DNA of 64,000 nt from Olsenella intestinalis (GCF_023276655.1 NZ_JALGRK010000002.1:496001-560000); one strand, 5' to 3'. Positions 9,270-19,044 are shown, counted from the stretch's first letter. Notes: generated from the sequence alone by a model not told the origin. Numbers and translations are program-made.

Positions 9270-10868
9270 GTGACTGACAACCTTGGAAGCAACAAGGGCG
9301 ACCAGATGCCGATCGGCGTCATCGGGGCCCAGCAGTCAAGCGCAACCCAGCCGACGGGCGCCGGCCGCACGACGAAGCGCAGCGCCGCCTCCCGTGCCTA
9401 CGGGCAGGGCGCGCACTTCTCGGGCGCCCCCGAGGACAAGGGCGCGAAGCCCAGCAAGGGCCGCAAGGTGCCCAAGCCCCTGATCATCGCGCTCGTTGCC
9501 CTCGTGGCGATCTACGGCATCGGCGTGGCCGTGTGGTCCGGCGTCTTCATGCCCAACACCAAGGTCAACGGCGTCGACGTCTCGCTCAAGAGCACCGCCG
9601 CCCTCGCCGAGGAGAACGCGAACCGCATGAAGACCTACTCCCTCGACGTCACCGGGGAGAACGTGAACGCCACCATCAAGGCATCCGACGTCGACCTGAC
9701 CGTCAACTACGGCGACTACGCACGCGAGGCGATGTCCAAGGTGTCGCCGTGGGCGTGGCCCGTCACGATCTTCACGGGCAGCAACGTTGAGATCGAGGCG
9801 CCCGCCTCCTACAACTCCGAGAAGCTCGCCAAGGTCGTCCAGGCCGCCGTCGAGCCGCACAACAAGACGGCCACCAAGAGCGAGAACGCCACGGTCGCCT
9901 TCGACGAGGCCAGCTCCGCCTTCGAGGTCAAGAAGGAGGTCCTGGGCACGGCGCTCGACGAGAAGCGCGTGGAGCAGCTGGTCGTGGAGTCGCTCTCCGC
10001 CAACGCCGCCACGCTGACCCTCACCGACGACGCGGTCCAGAAGCCCCAGATCACCTCCGACAACCCCAAGCTTGCGCAGGCCGCCAAGGACGCCAACGCG
10101 TACCTCGCCGCGACCCAGACGCTCACGGCGAACAACCAGACGGTCATGACGCTCGGGGCCGCCGACATCGCCCCCTGGGTCAAGGTCGCCGACGACCTCA
10201 CGGTCAGCCTCGACTCGAGCCAGCTCACCGGCTGGGTCGAGTCCAACCTCGCCCCGCGCCTCGAGACCGTGGGCACCACCCGCACCTACCAGCGCGCCGA
10301 CGGCAAGCAGGTCAGCGTCCAGGGCGGCAACTACGGCTGGAGCGTCGACTCCGACGCCCTGGCCGAGACCCTCGGCAAGAACGTCAGCTCCAAGACCGCC
10401 GCGACCGTCGCCGTCCCCTGGCTCAACGAGGGCGCGGCCTGGGCCCCCGGCGGGGCCGACTGGGGCGCCCGCTACATCGACTGCGACCTGACCGAGCAGC
10501 ACGCCCGCATGTACGACGCGAGCGGCGCGCTCATCTGGGAGAGCGACTTCGTGAGCGGCGACGAGTCCGAGGGCCGCGGCACGCCCGTGGGCGTCTACGC
10601 CATCAACTCCAACAAGGGCACCAACAAGACCCTCAAGGGCCTCGACGAGAACCACGACGGCGAGCCCGACTACATCAGCGAGGTCGACTACTGGATGCCC
10701 TTCTACGAGAACCTCGTCGCCTTCCACGACGCCGACTGGCGCTACAGCTTCGGCGGCGAGATCTACCTCACCAACGGCAGCCACGGCTGCGTGAACCTGC
10801 CGCCCGCCGCCGCGGCCGAGCTCTTCCAGATCACGCAGGTGGGAGACCCCGTCGTCGTCCACCTCTAA
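9270..10868 (+). CDS. membrane-anchored L,D-transpeptidase (YkuD family)
   Basis: I choose the GTG at 9270 behind GAGG (six-base spacing), giving 532 residues; an ATG at 9309 is possible. A basic cytoplasmic head of about 70 residues precedes one membrane segment. The large extracytoplasmic part starts with NTKVNGVDVS, as in YoaR/PG-binding-4 domains, and ends in a YkuD domain. The catalytic signature SHGCVNL is near residue 505-511, with the nucleophilic Cys. Such enzymes form 3-3 peptidoglycan cross-links or attach proteins to the wall. It is monocistronic. Confidence 0.9.
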   Translation: MTDNLGSNKGDQMPIGVIGAQQSSATQPTGAGRTTKRSAASRAYGQGAHFSGAPEDKGAKPSKGRKVPKPLIIALVALVAIYGIGVAVWSGVFMPNTKVNGVDVSLKSTAALAEENANRMKTYSLDVTGENVNATIKASDVDLTVNYGDYAREAMSKVSPWAWPVTIFTGSNVEIEAPASYNSEKLAKVVQAAVEPHNKTATKSENATVAFDEASSAFEVKKEVLGTALDEKRVEQLVVESLSANAATLTLTDDAVQKPQITSDNPKLAQAAKDANAYLAATQTLTANNQTVMTLGAADIAPWVKVADDLTVSLDSSQLTGWVESNLAPRLETVGTTRTYQRADGKQVSVQGGNYGWSVDSDALAETLGKNVSSKTAATVAVPWLNEGAAWAPGGADWGARYIDCDLTEQHARMYDASGALIWESDFVSGDESEGRGTPVGVYAINSNKGTNKTLKGLDENHDGEPDYISEVDYWMPFYENLVAFHDADWRYSFGGEIYLTNGSHGCVNLPPAAAAELFQITQVGDPVVVHL

Positions 10869-10885
10869 TCGAATCGAACGAACCC

Positions 10886-10990
10886 GCGCCCGACTGTCGG
10901 GCGCACACGCCAGGGGCCTGCCGCACGAGCTGCGACGGGCCCCTGGCTCTTCTCGCCCAGGCCCAAGAGGCCGAGAAGAGCCTGCCCCTC
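10886..10990. terminator. compound terminator region between convergent transpeptidase and ffh genes
   Basis: Three stems are seen. GCGCCCGA/TCGGGCGC is at 10886-10904. CCAGGGGCC pairs with GGGCCCCTGG, with CTCTTCTCG following directly as a pyrimidine tail. An 11-bp inverted repeat, GGCTCTTCTCG (10945-10955) and CGAGAAGAGCC (10972-10982), has a 16-base loop. Both arms of the last are copies of the dispersed motif. No classical T-tract is present. Confidence 0.55.
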
Positions 10991-11090
10991 GCCCGCCGCG
11001 CGGCCGCGGGCCCTGGCGCCAAAAGACCGGGGCCGCCGGGCGCCTGCGCGCCGAGCGACCCCGAAGAGCATTCCTCTGTGGACGTCTGTC

Positions 11091-12485
11091 CTAGAAGGGC
11101 ATCTTGCCCCCGCCGAAGCCGCCCATGCCGCCCATGCCCTTGAACATGTTCTGCATCTGGCGGCGGGCCTTCTTGGAGTTGCCGCCGCCGGCGGTCATCT
11201 GGCGCATCTTGCCCATCATCTTGTTCATCTCGCCCCACTGCTTGAGCAGCTGGTTGACCTCCTGGACGCTGCGCCCGGAGCCCTTGGCGATGCGCTTCCT
11301 GCGCTGGCCGTTGATCTTCTTGGGCTTGAGGCGCTCCTCCTTGGTCATCGAGCGGATCATAGCCTCGATGCGCGTGATCTGGGAGTCGTCCATGGCGCCG
11401 CCGGCCTGCTCGAGCATCTTGTCGCCGCCGGGCAGCATGCCGACCATCTTCTTGAGGCCGCCCATCTTGCGGACCTGCTGCATCTGATCGAGCATGTCGT
11501 CCATCGTGAAGCCCTCTCGCAGCATGCGCTCGGCGTTCTCGATGTCGGAGGCCTCGGCGGCCTTCTGCGCCTGCTCGATGATGCCGTAGACGTCGCCCAT
11601 GCCCAGGATGCGCTTGGCCATGCGGTCGGGGTGGAACACCTCGAGCGAGTCGGGCTTCTCCCCCATCGACACGAACTTGATGGGCTTGCCGGTCACCTCG
11701 CGCACCGACAGGGCGCCGCCGCCACGGGCGTCGCCGTCGAGCTTCGACATGATGACGCCGTCGAAGTCGACGCGCTCGGAGAACTCGCTGACGACGTTGA
11801 CGATGTCCTGGCCGGTCATCGCGTCGACGACCATGAGGATCTGGTCCGGCTTGACGGCGTTCTTGACGTCGACGGCCTCCTGCATCATCTCCTCGTCGAT
11901 CTGCAGGCGGCCCGCGGTATCGACGATGACGATGTCGTTGAGGTGGTCGACGGCCTCGTCGATGGCGCCCGTCGCGACGGCGACGGCGTCCTTGCCGTCG
12001 CCACGGAAGACCGAGACGCCGATTTCGCTGCCGAGGGTCTCGAGCTGGTCGGCAGCGGCGGGACGGTGGACGTCGCAGGCGGCCAGCAGCGGGCTGTGGC
12101 CCTGGTTCTTGAGCAGGTAGGCGAGCTTCGCGGACGCGGTCGTCTTACCCGAGCCCTGAAGGCCCACGAGCATGATGACGTTAGGCGTGCGGTTCTGGGC
12201 GAGCACGAGCTTCGACTCGGTGGTGCCGAGAAGAGCGGTCAGCTCGTCGAGAACGATGCGGACGACGTTCTGCGCCGGGGTCAGCGACTCGAGAACCTCG
12301 GCGGTCATGCACTTCTCCTTGCACGACGCGACGAAGCCCTTTACGACGCGATAGTTGACGTCGGCCTCGAGGAGCGCCATGCGAATCTCGCGCATCGCGA
12401 GGTTGATGTCGTCCTCGGTGAGGCGGCCCTTGCCGCGGAGCTTGTCGAAGGTTGCCCCGAGTCGGTCGGAAAGACTGTTGAACAT
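11091..12485 (-). CDS. ffh: signal recognition particle protein Ffh
   Basis: A 464-residue GTPase starting MFNSLSDRLG. The NG domain has G1 LQGSGKTT near 108, G3 DTAGRLQ near 190 and G4 SKLDGDARGG near 250. The methionine-rich M domain has MLPGGDK and an RNA-binding segment ending RRKRIAKGSGRSV. With 4.5S RNA it targets nascent membrane proteins to FtsY. It starts five bases after the ftsY stop. A GCT CTT CTC run encoding Ala-Leu-Leu (12228-12236) carries the dispersed motif. No ylxM-like regulator separates it from ftsY, unlike Bacillus. Confidence 0.97.
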   Translation of the reverse strand: MFNSLSDRLGATFDKLRGKGRLTEDDINLAMREIRMALLEADVNYRVVKGFVASCKEKCMTAEVLESLTPAQNVVRIVLDELTALLGTTESKLVLAQNRTPNVIMLVGLQGSGKTTASAKLAYLLKNQGHSPLLAACDVHRPAAADQLETLGSEIGVSVFRGDGKDAVAVATGAIDEAVDHLNDIVIVDTAGRLQIDEEMMQEAVDVKNAVKPDQILMVVDAMTGQDIVNVVSEFSERVDFDGVIMSKLDGDARGGGALSVREVTGKPIKFVSMGEKPDSLEVFHPDRMAKRILGMGDVYGIIEQAQKAAEASDIENAERMLREGFTMDDMLDQMQQVRKMGGLKKMVGMLPGGDKMLEQAGGAMDDSQITRIEAMIRSMTKEERLKPKKINGQRRKRIAKGSGRSVQEVNQLLKQWGEMNKMMGKMRQMTAGGGNSKKARRQMQNMFKGMGGMGGFGGGKMPF

Positions 12486-12490
12486 TGGTG

Positions 12491-13387
12491 CTACTCCTCT
12501 CCGACGAGCGCGCGCGAGAAGTCGAGCGCGTCGAAGGTCTGAAGGTCGTCGATGGCCTCGCCCACGCCGACGCGCAGGATCGGAAGGCCCAGGTCGTGCG
12601 AGATGGCGACGGCGATGCCGCCCTTTGCGGTGCCGTCGAGCTTGGTGACGACGATGCCGTCGAGGTCGAGCGCCTCGTTGAACTCCTTCGCCTGGTTGAG
12701 GCCGTTCTGGCCCGTGGTCGCGTCGATGACGAGCACGACCGAGACGGGCATCTCGGAGCGCTTGCGCGTGACGTTCACGACCTTGGCGAGCTCGCGCATG
12801 AGCTCGGGGCTCGTGTGCAGGCGGCCGGCCGTGTCGATGAGCACGAGGTCGGCGCCCTCGGACTCGGCGCGCTCGAGCACCTCGTAGCAAACGCTCGCGG
12901 GGTCGCTGCCGCGGTCGCGGGTCACGATCTCGGTGCCGGAGCGCTCGGCCCAGACCTCGAGCTGCTCGATGGCGGCCGCGCGGAACGTGTCGGCAGCGCC
13001 GAGGATGCAGGTCTTGCCGGCGTCCTTGGCAAAGCCGGCGAGCTTTCCGCAGGTCGTGGTCTTGCCAGCGCCGTTGATGCCGACGAACAGCACGCAAGAG
13101 GGCGTGTCGTCGAAGGGGTCGCGCTCGGCGGTCGCAAACTCGTCGGCGATGCGACGGGCCAGGGCGTCGCGCAGGCGCGGGGCGGTCGTGAGGCCCTCGC
13201 GGGCGGCCTGCTCGCGCAGGTCGTCGGTGACCTGCATGGCGACCTCGGCGCCCATGTCCCCCATCACGAGTCGGTCCTCGAGGTCCTCCCAGAAGTCCTC
13301 GTCGACCTCGCCACCCATGTAGAAGACCTCGTTCAGCGCCTCGCGCGAACGAGTCAGGCCCTCTTTCAGTCGGTCAAACATTCCCAT
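12491..13387 (-). CDS. ftsY: signal recognition particle receptor FtsY
   Basis: A 298-residue GTPase. The start is the ATG at 13387, one base after the smc stop codon, with GAGG six bases upstream inside smc. The short N-terminal helical region lacks the long acidic A domain of E. coli FtsY, as in other Gram-positives. Motifs: G1 GINGAGKTTT near 105, DTAGRLHTS near 185, TKLDGTAKGG near 248 and an ARGG-equivalent turn. It docks SRP-ribosome complexes at the membrane. The tight spacing to smc and ffh implies one transcript. Confidence 0.96.
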   Translation of the reverse strand: MGMFDRLKEGLTRSREALNEVFYMGGEVDEDFWEDLEDRLVMGDMGAEVAMQVTDDLREQAAREGLTTAPRLRDALARRIADEFATAERDPFDDTPSCVLFVGINGAGKTTTCGKLAGFAKDAGKTCILGAADTFRAAAIEQLEVWAERSGTEIVTRDRGSDPASVCYEVLERAESEGADLVLIDTAGRLHTSPELMRELAKVVNVTRKRSEMPVSVVLVIDATTGQNGLNQAKEFNEALDLDGIVVTKLDGTAKGGIAVAISHDLGLPILRVGVGEAIDDLQTFDALDFSRALVGEE

Positions 13388-13388
13388 G

Positions 13389-16300
13389 CTAGGCCTCAAC
13401 CACCTTTCCGGTCGCCTTGTCGAGTCTCTGGCTCACCACGTGGCTGACGCCGTCGGCCTGCATGGAGACGCCGTAGAGCACGTCGGCCTCCTCCATGGTG
13501 CGCCTCTGGTGCGAGATCACGATGAGCTGGGTCGTGTCCTTGAGCGCCTCGATGGCGTCGAGGAGCTTGGACAGGTTGGAGTCGTCGAGCGCAGCCTCGA
13601 CCTCGTCGAACACGTAGAACGGCACCGTGCGCGTCTTGTAGACCGCAAACAGGAGCGCGAGCGCGGTGAGCGACTTCTCACCACCGCTCATGAGCATCAT
13701 CTTCTGGATCTTCTTGCCCCTCGGCTGAGCGACGATCTCGACGCCGGTCTCGTCGAGGTGGTCGGGGTCGGTCATCTCGAGGTGCGCATGGCCGCCCGGG
13801 AACAGCAGGGCGAAGACCTCCGAGAAGTTCGCGTTCACGGCGTCGAAGATCACGAGGAACTGCCTGCGCATCTTGCGCTCGATGGCGGAGGTGATCTTCT
13901 GCAGCGACTTGCGCGCGGCCTCGAGGTCGGCCACCTGCTCGGCGATGTAGTCGGCGCGCTCCTTGAGCGTGACGTACTCGTCCATGGCGACCTCGTTGAC
14001 CGGACCGATCCCCTCGATCTCGCGCTTGAGGCGCTTGACCGTGCGCTCCATCTGCTCGCGGTCCTCCGGGGCGGGAAGCTCGAGGGCCTCCTCGAGCACG
14101 TAGCCGTCCTGGGTGATGGCGGCAATGGCGTTCTCGACCTGGACCTCGAGGCGTCCGACCTCGACCTTGACGTCGTTGGCGGCGTTCTTGGCGGCCTCGA
14201 GGTCGCCCTGCGCGGCGCTCACGGCCTCGCGGGCGTCGGTGATCGTCTTCTTGAGCGAGTCGGAGTCGGCCTCGGCGAGCGACGCCCTGTCGCGCAGGCG
14301 CGCGGCCCACGCGAGACCGCGCTCGTGGATCGCCTCGTAGCGTTGGTGGAGCGGCTCGACGCGCAGGCGCAGCACGTCGAGCGCGTGCGAGCTCTGCTCG
14401 GTCTGCTTGCGCCTCTCCTCGAGGTCGCGGACCTGGCGGCTCAGCTCCTCCTCGCGCACGGCGAGGTGGTTCCTGCGCTCCACGATGGTCGCGAGCTTGA
14501 GCTTCGCCTCGGAGAGCTTCTGCTCGCAGGCGTTCTCCTCCCTCGAGGCGGCCTGTCGCTCGGACTGGACCTCCTCGAGCTTGCGGGAGAGCTCGGTCGT
14601 CTTCTTCTCGGCCTCCTCGGCGGCGCGCTTGTGGCGCTCGACCTCCTCGCGCGCCTTGCCCGCGCGCTCGGCCGCGGCCTCGCGGCTCTTGGTGACCTGG
14701 GCCTGCTCCGAGGACGCCTGCCTGAGCTGCGCCTCGAGGCGGCCCATCTCGCCGGTCGTCGAGGACAGCTCGCCGGACAGGCGCGCGACCTCCTCCTTGG
14801 CGTGGGCGCTCTCGTCACGTGCGGCGGTCAGCGCCGACTCGGCGGCGGCGATGGCGGACGTTGCGGACTCGAGCGCGGCCTCGAGGTCGGGCACCTCGGC
14901 CCTGAGCGCGCGAATGCGCCTCTTGCGCTCGAGCGCGCCCTGCTCGACGGTCGACGCCATGCCCACGGTCGTGCGGCCGTCGGGAAGGACGACCACGCCC
15001 GAGGCGGTCACGTAGGTGAACGCGGGTGCCTCCTCGTGCGCCAGGATCGCCTCGCGCACGCCCTCGACGACGCGGACGTCGCCGAGAAGAGCCTCGATCA
15101 GGTCCTCGGCACCCTCGTTGACCTTGAGACGCTCGGCCAGCGACTCGCCGGGTGCGGACGCGGCCCGCTCGGCGTGGGTGCCCTTGAGCGTGACGATGGT
15201 CGCCTTGCCCTTGGCGCTCGAGGCGAGCGCCTTCTCGGCCAGGCCGACCGCGCCGTCGGCGTCGGCCACGACCAGGGCGGAGAGGTCCTCGCCGAGCAGC
15301 GACTCGACGATGCCCTCGAGCTCGGTCGGGGCCTCGACCAGGTCGGCCACGCGGTGCTTGATGCTGTCTGCGTTGTCGCGGGCGAGCTCGGCCACGAGCG
15401 CGCTCGCGTTCTGCGCCTGGGAGTCGACGGACTCGAGCGCCGAGAGGGTCGCACGGGCGCTCTGGAGCCTGCTGCGGGCCTCGCCCTCCTTGGAGCGGGC
15501 GTCCCTCACGCCGTCCTTACCGGCGCGGATCTTCTCGGCGCTCTTCTGGTCGGCCTCGCGCGCGGCGGCGAGGTCGGCCTCGATGCGCTCCTTCTGGCGG
15601 CCGCGCTCGTCGAAGGCCTCCTGGGCCGTCGCGACGGTGTCGGCGATCTGCTTGAGGCGGCTCTCGAACATCTGGTCCTCGACCTCGGCGTTCGAGATCT
15701 GGTCGCGCAGCTTAGCGAAGGCGAGCGTCTCCTCGTCGGCCACGCGCTGGCTCGCGCGTACGTCGGCGGTGAGCTGCGAGACCTTGCCGCCGAGCTCGCG
15801 GCGCCTCTCGGTGGCCTTCTTGGCGGCCGGCCCCAGCTCGACGACGCGCCTCTGCAGGTCGTCGGCCTCGACCTTGGCGTCGTCGTACTCGCGGCGCACC
15901 TTCTCGTGCTCCTCGACGGCCTCCTTGGACTGGCGCTCCATGGCCGAGAGGTTCATGCGCATCTCGGAGAGGCGCGAGACCATGTTCTTGCCCTTCTCCT
16001 CGAGCAGGCGCATGTCGGAGTCCATGCGGCCGAGGAGGTCCTGCAGGCGACGGCGCTGCTCGCCGAGGTCGCCCACGAAGATGCCCTTCTGCTCGAGAAG
16101 GGACTGGTACTTCTCGAGGTCCTTGTTCTTCTCGTCGAAGCGGTACTGCGCGAGCTCGATCGCGGCGTCGCACTCCTTGCCCTTCTCGCTGAGGGCACGG
16201 TAGCGCACCTGGAGCTGGCGCAGGTCGTCGACGGCCAGCGTGGTCGTCAGCTCGGAGAGCTGGTTCGCGAGGTCGCGGTGGCGTTTGGCCTTGTCGACCT

Positions 16301-16922
16301 GCTTCTCGAGCGGGCGCAGGCGGCGGTTGACCTCCTTCTCGATGTCCTTCGCGCGGGTGAGGTTCTCCTGCATCGCCTTGAGCTTGCGCTCGGAGCGCTC
16401 CTTGCGCCTGCGGTGCTTGGAGATGCCGGCGGCCTCCTCGACGAGCTCGCGCCTCTCCTCGGGGCGGCTCGCGAGGATCGAGTCGAGCTTGCCCTGCGAG
16501 ATGATCGAGTGGGTGTCCTTGCCGAGGCCGGAGTCATGCAGGATGTCGGTGATGTCGCGCAGGCGCGCGGGCGAGCCGTTGATCAGGTACTCGGACTCGC
16601 CGGAGCGGTACATGCGCCTCGTGATGGCGACCTCGGAGAAGTCGATGGGGATGGTGTGGTCGGAGTTGTCGAGAACGAGCGTGACCTCGGCGAGACCGAC
16701 GGCCTGGCGGCCCGAGGAACCCGAGAAGATCACGTCCTCCATCGCCTGGCCACGCAGCATCTTGGCGCTCTGCTCGCCCAGGACCCAGAGAATCGAGTCG
16801 GAGATGTTGGATTTGCCCGAGCCATTGGGGCCGACAACGACCGTGAGGCCCGGATCGAACACCATCTGGGTCTTGTCGGCGAACGACTTGAATCCCTTGA
16901 GCGTGAGCGACTTCAGATACAC
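13389..16922 (-). CDS. smc: chromosome partition protein Smc
   Basis: A 1,177-residue SMC ATPase. The N-terminal Walker A GPNGSGKSN is near 32-40. Two long coiled coils (about 170-490 and 680-1000) flank a hinge around 520-650. The C-terminal signature LMSGGEKSLTALAL is followed by Walker B in VFDEVEAALDD. With ScpA/ScpB it condenses and separates chromosomes. It follows rnc by six bases. One dispersed-motif copy (15084-15092) lies near the hinge as GCT CTT CTC codons for Ala-Leu-Leu. The signature Glu-Lys-Ser uses TCG and does not carry the motif. Confidence 0.97.
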   Translation of the reverse strand: MYLKSLTLKGFKSFADKTQMVFDPGLTVVVGPNGSGKSNISDSILWVLGEQSAKMLRGQAMEDVIFSGSSGRQAVGLAEVTLVLDNSDHTIPIDFSEVAITRRMYRSGESEYLINGSPARLRDITDILHDSGLGKDTHSIISQGKLDSILASRPEERRELVEEAAGISKHRRRKERSERKLKAMQENLTRAKDIEKEVNRRLRPLEKQVDKAKRHRDLANQLSELTTTLAVDDLRQLQVRYRALSEKGKECDAAIELAQYRFDEKNKDLEKYQSLLEQKGIFVGDLGEQRRRLQDLLGRMDSDMRLLEEKGKNMVSRLSEMRMNLSAMERQSKEAVEEHEKVRREYDDAKVEADDLQRRVVELGPAAKKATERRRELGGKVSQLTADVRASQRVADEETLAFAKLRDQISNAEVEDQMFESRLKQIADTVATAQEAFDERGRQKERIEADLAAAREADQKSAEKIRAGKDGVRDARSKEGEARSRLQSARATLSALESVDSQAQNASALVAELARDNADSIKHRVADLVEAPTELEGIVESLLGEDLSALVVADADGAVGLAEKALASSAKGKATIVTLKGTHAERAASAPGESLAERLKVNEGAEDLIEALLGDVRVVEGVREAILAHEEAPAFTYVTASGVVVLPDGRTTVGMASTVEQGALERKRRIRALRAEVPDLEAALESATSAIAAAESALTAARDESAHAKEEVARLSGELSSTTGEMGRLEAQLRQASSEQAQVTKSREAAAERAGKAREEVERHKRAAEEAEKKTTELSRKLEEVQSERQAASREENACEQKLSEAKLKLATIVERRNHLAVREEELSRQVRDLEERRKQTEQSSHALDVLRLRVEPLHQRYEAIHERGLAWAARLRDRASLAEADSDSLKKTITDAREAVSAAQGDLEAAKNAANDVKVEVGRLEVQVENAIAAITQDGYVLEEALELPAPEDREQMERTVKRLKREIEGIGPVNEVAMDEYVTLKERADYIAEQVADLEAARKSLQKITSAIERKMRRQFLVIFDAVNANFSEVFALLFPGGHAHLEMTDPDHLDETGVEIVAQPRGKKIQKMMLMSGGEKSLTALALLFAVYKTRTVPFYVFDEVEAALDDSNLSKLLDAIEALKDTTQLIVISHQRRTMEEADVLYGVSMQADGVSHVVSQRLDKATGKVVEA

Positions 16923-16928
16923 GTGGAC

Positions 16929-17654
16929 TCAGCCTTTCTGCGTCGGTGCGCCCTCGTCAGAGGACAGGTAACCGAGGCGCTCGAGCGCGTCGAGCGCCGC
17001 CGCGCTCTCGGACTCCTTCTTGGAGGGACCCTCTCCCCTGCCCTGGCGCTTGCCGTCGACGAGCACGACCGAGACGAAGGTGGGCTTGTGGGCCGGGCCC
17101 TCCTCGCCCTCGAGCTTGTACTCGGGCGCGCAGCGCATGTCGCGCTGGGTGACCTCCTGCAGGAGGGACTTGGGCGAGATGGGGCGCTCGGCGAGCTTGG
17201 GGGAGACGTGCGGGGCGAGCGTCCTCTGGACGAAGGCGTGGGTCTTCTCGAAGCCGGCGTCGAGGTACAGGGCGCCCACGACGGCCTCGTAGACGTTCTC
17301 GAGCGCGGAGTGCATGCCGCGCGAGCCCGTGCCCTTCTCGGACTCGCCGAAGATGATGAGCTCGCCGATGCCGAGGTCGCCCGCCACGACGGAGAGGGTC
17401 TTGCCGCTCACGAGCGAGATCTTCATGCGCGTGAGCTTGCCCTCGTCCATGGCGGGGAACTTCTCGAACAGGTCGGTCGCGACCATGGCGCCCAGGATCG
17501 AGTCGCCCAGGAACTCCAGGCGCTCGTAGGACGCCGAGACGGGCTGCCCCTCGACGGCCGAGGGGTGCGTGATCGCGGACGTGATGAGTTCCTTGTTGTC
17601 AAAGTGGTGGCCGCAGATCTCCTCGATCCTGGCGACCCTGTCGCGAACCTTCAA
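16929..17654 (-). CDS. rnc: ribonuclease III
   Basis: A 241-residue protein. The RNase III signature ERLEFLGDSILG is near residues 43-54, with the conserved acidic residues; a second acidic site (ENVYEAVVGALYLD) is near 117-130. The double-stranded RNA-binding domain occupies about 160-232. It processes rRNA precursors and structured mRNAs. It lies ten bases after acpP and six bases before smc, the same acpP-rnc-smc order as in Bacillus. The C-terminal tail after the binding domain is short and probably disordered. Confidence 0.95.
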   Translation of the reverse strand: MKVRDRVARIEEICGHHFDNKELITSAITHPSAVEGQPVSASYERLEFLGDSILGAMVATDLFEKFPAMDEGKLTRMKISLVSGKTLSVVAGDLGIGELIIFGESEKGTGSRGMHSALENVYEAVVGALYLDAGFEKTHAFVQRTLAPHVSPKLAERPISPKSLLQEVTQRDMRCAPEYKLEGEEGPAHKPTFVSVVLVDGKRQGRGEGPSKKESESAAALDALERLGYLSSDEGAPTQKG

Positions 17655-17664
17655 GCGCGGCTCC

Positions 17665-17910
17665 CTAGAGCTCGGCCGCGACGATGTCGACGGTCTGGCC
17701 GACCGTCTCGACGGACGCCATGTCGCCGCCGGCGGCGTTCTCGAGCGAGATGTCGAAGGCCTCCTCGAGGGCGACCATGATCTCGAGCTGGTCGAACGAG
17801 TCGGCCCCGAGGTCCTTCAGCGTGGTCTCCTCGGTGATCGTGAGGTCGTCGTTGCCAAGGGTCTCGCAGATGGCGGCCTTGACCTTCTCGAGAATCTCGT
17901 TGCGTTCCAT
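17665..17910 (-). CDS. acpP: acyl carrier protein
   Basis: An 81-residue acidic protein starting at the ATG at 17910 behind AAGGAG (seven-base spacing); an in-frame ATG five codons earlier has no ribosome site. The phosphopantetheine attachment Ser is in LGADSFDQLE near residue 38. It carries acyl chains in fatty acid synthesis and, through PlsX, supplies acyl-phosphate for phospholipids. fabD and fabG, which sit between plsX and acpP in Bacillus, are absent here. Confidence 0.95.
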   Translation of the reverse strand: MERNEILEKVKAAICETLGNDDLTITEETTLKDLGADSFDQLEIMVALEEAFDISLENAAGGDMASVETVGQTVDIVAAEL

Positions 17911-17979
17911 GTGATGCTCCTTCAAGCGGTGTGCGCGCCGCGCGGGCGCGCCGTCGATTGCACAGCTAATTGTACCCGT

Positions 17980-18969
17980 CTAGGCGTCCTGGGAGATGTC
18001 CTCGGCGATTTTTCTCACAAGCTCGCCCCTAACGGCGGAGGCGCAGGCCAGCGTGCCGTGCATGACGGCGTCCTTCGAGGTCGCGCCATGCCCGATGAGC
18101 ACGGGCGCCTTGAGGCCGAGCAGGAACGCGCCACCGTACTCGTCGCCGGAGAGCGACGCCGCGACGCCCTTGAGCGACTTCTTGAGGAGAAGAGCCCCGA
18201 CCTTGGCCGCAAACGATGCGGCAACGGACTTCTTGACCTCCCCGAGGATGAACTTCGCGGTGCCCTCGAGGGTCTTGAGGGCGACGTTGCCGGAGAAGCC
18301 GTCAGTGACGATGACGTCGTGGACGCCGCGCAGGATGTCGGATCCCTCGCAGTTGCCGACGAACCAGTCGCCGGCCGCCTTGAGCGCCTCGTGCTCGGCC
18401 ACGACGGCCTCGGAGCCCTTGGTGTCCTCGGTGCCGTTGGAGAGCAGCGCCACCTTGGGGTCCTCGACGCCGAGCGTCACGCGCGAGTAGGCGCGGCCCA
18501 TCTGGGCGAACTGGACGATCATCTCGGGACGGACGTCGGCGTTGGCGCCCATGTCGAGGAAGACGGTGCTCCTGCCGGTCGAGCCGGGCACGGCACAGGC
18601 GATCGCGGGGCGCTTGATGCCGCGGATGCGGCCGACGCCGAGCGTGGCCGCCGCGAAGATCGCGCCGGTGGAGCCGGCGGAGAAGAAGCCGTCCGCCTCG
18701 CCGGCGCGGATGGCGGCGCAGCCGCGGACGATCGAGGAGTCCTTCTTGGCGCGCACGGCCTCCGCGGGGTGCTCGGCCATGCCGATGACCTCGGTGGTGA
18801 CGAGCGCCTTGGCGCGGTCGTGCGACTCGCAGAACGGCACCACGACGTCCTCGTCACCCGCGACCAGGACGCTCAGGTCCGCGTCGCGGGAAAGCGCGGC
18901 CTCGATGCCGGAGAGAACAACGTCGGGGGTCTCGTCCCCGCCCATGGCGTCGACGCAAATGGTCGTCAT
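17980..18969 (-). CDS. plsX: phosphate acyltransferase PlsX
   Basis: A 329-residue protein starting at the ATG at 18969 behind GGAGGT. It begins MTTICVDAMGGDETPDVVLSG, the family N-terminus, and has conserved Gly-rich stretches (SAGSTGAIFAA, PGSTGRSTVFLDMGAN, DGFSGNVALKTLEG). It makes acyl-phosphate from acyl-ACP for the PlsY step of phosphatidic acid synthesis. It follows rpmF and precedes acpP by 69 bases. A GCT CTT CTC run near residue 260 carries a motif copy (18187-18195). Confidence 0.95.
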   Translation of the reverse strand: MTTICVDAMGGDETPDVVLSGIEAALSRDADLSVLVAGDEDVVVPFCESHDRAKALVTTEVIGMAEHPAEAVRAKKDSSIVRGCAAIRAGEADGFFSAGSTGAIFAAATLGVGRIRGIKRPAIACAVPGSTGRSTVFLDMGANADVRPEMIVQFAQMGRAYSRVTLGVEDPKVALLSNGTEDTKGSEAVVAEHEALKAAGDWFVGNCEGSDILRGVHDVIVTDGFSGNVALKTLEGTAKFILGEVKKSVAASFAAKVGALLLKKSLKGVAASLSGDEYGGAFLLGLKAPVLIGHGATSKDAVMHGTLACASAVRGELVRKIAEDISQDA

Positions 18970-19044
18970 TACTACCTCCAAAGACGAAAAAAGGAGACCG
19001 ACCCCTGAAGGACCGGCCTCCCAGGCCACGTTTGTACGAAGCGA

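Noticed and set aside
13386-17780. Very long open frames opposite real genes, such as 13386-17780 and 3095-6229 on the plus strand and 38842-42048 opposite surface gene B
   Set aside because: They are products of high GC in the third codon position. Their translations are rich in Arg, Ala, Val and His without domains, and the opposite strand holds well-known families.
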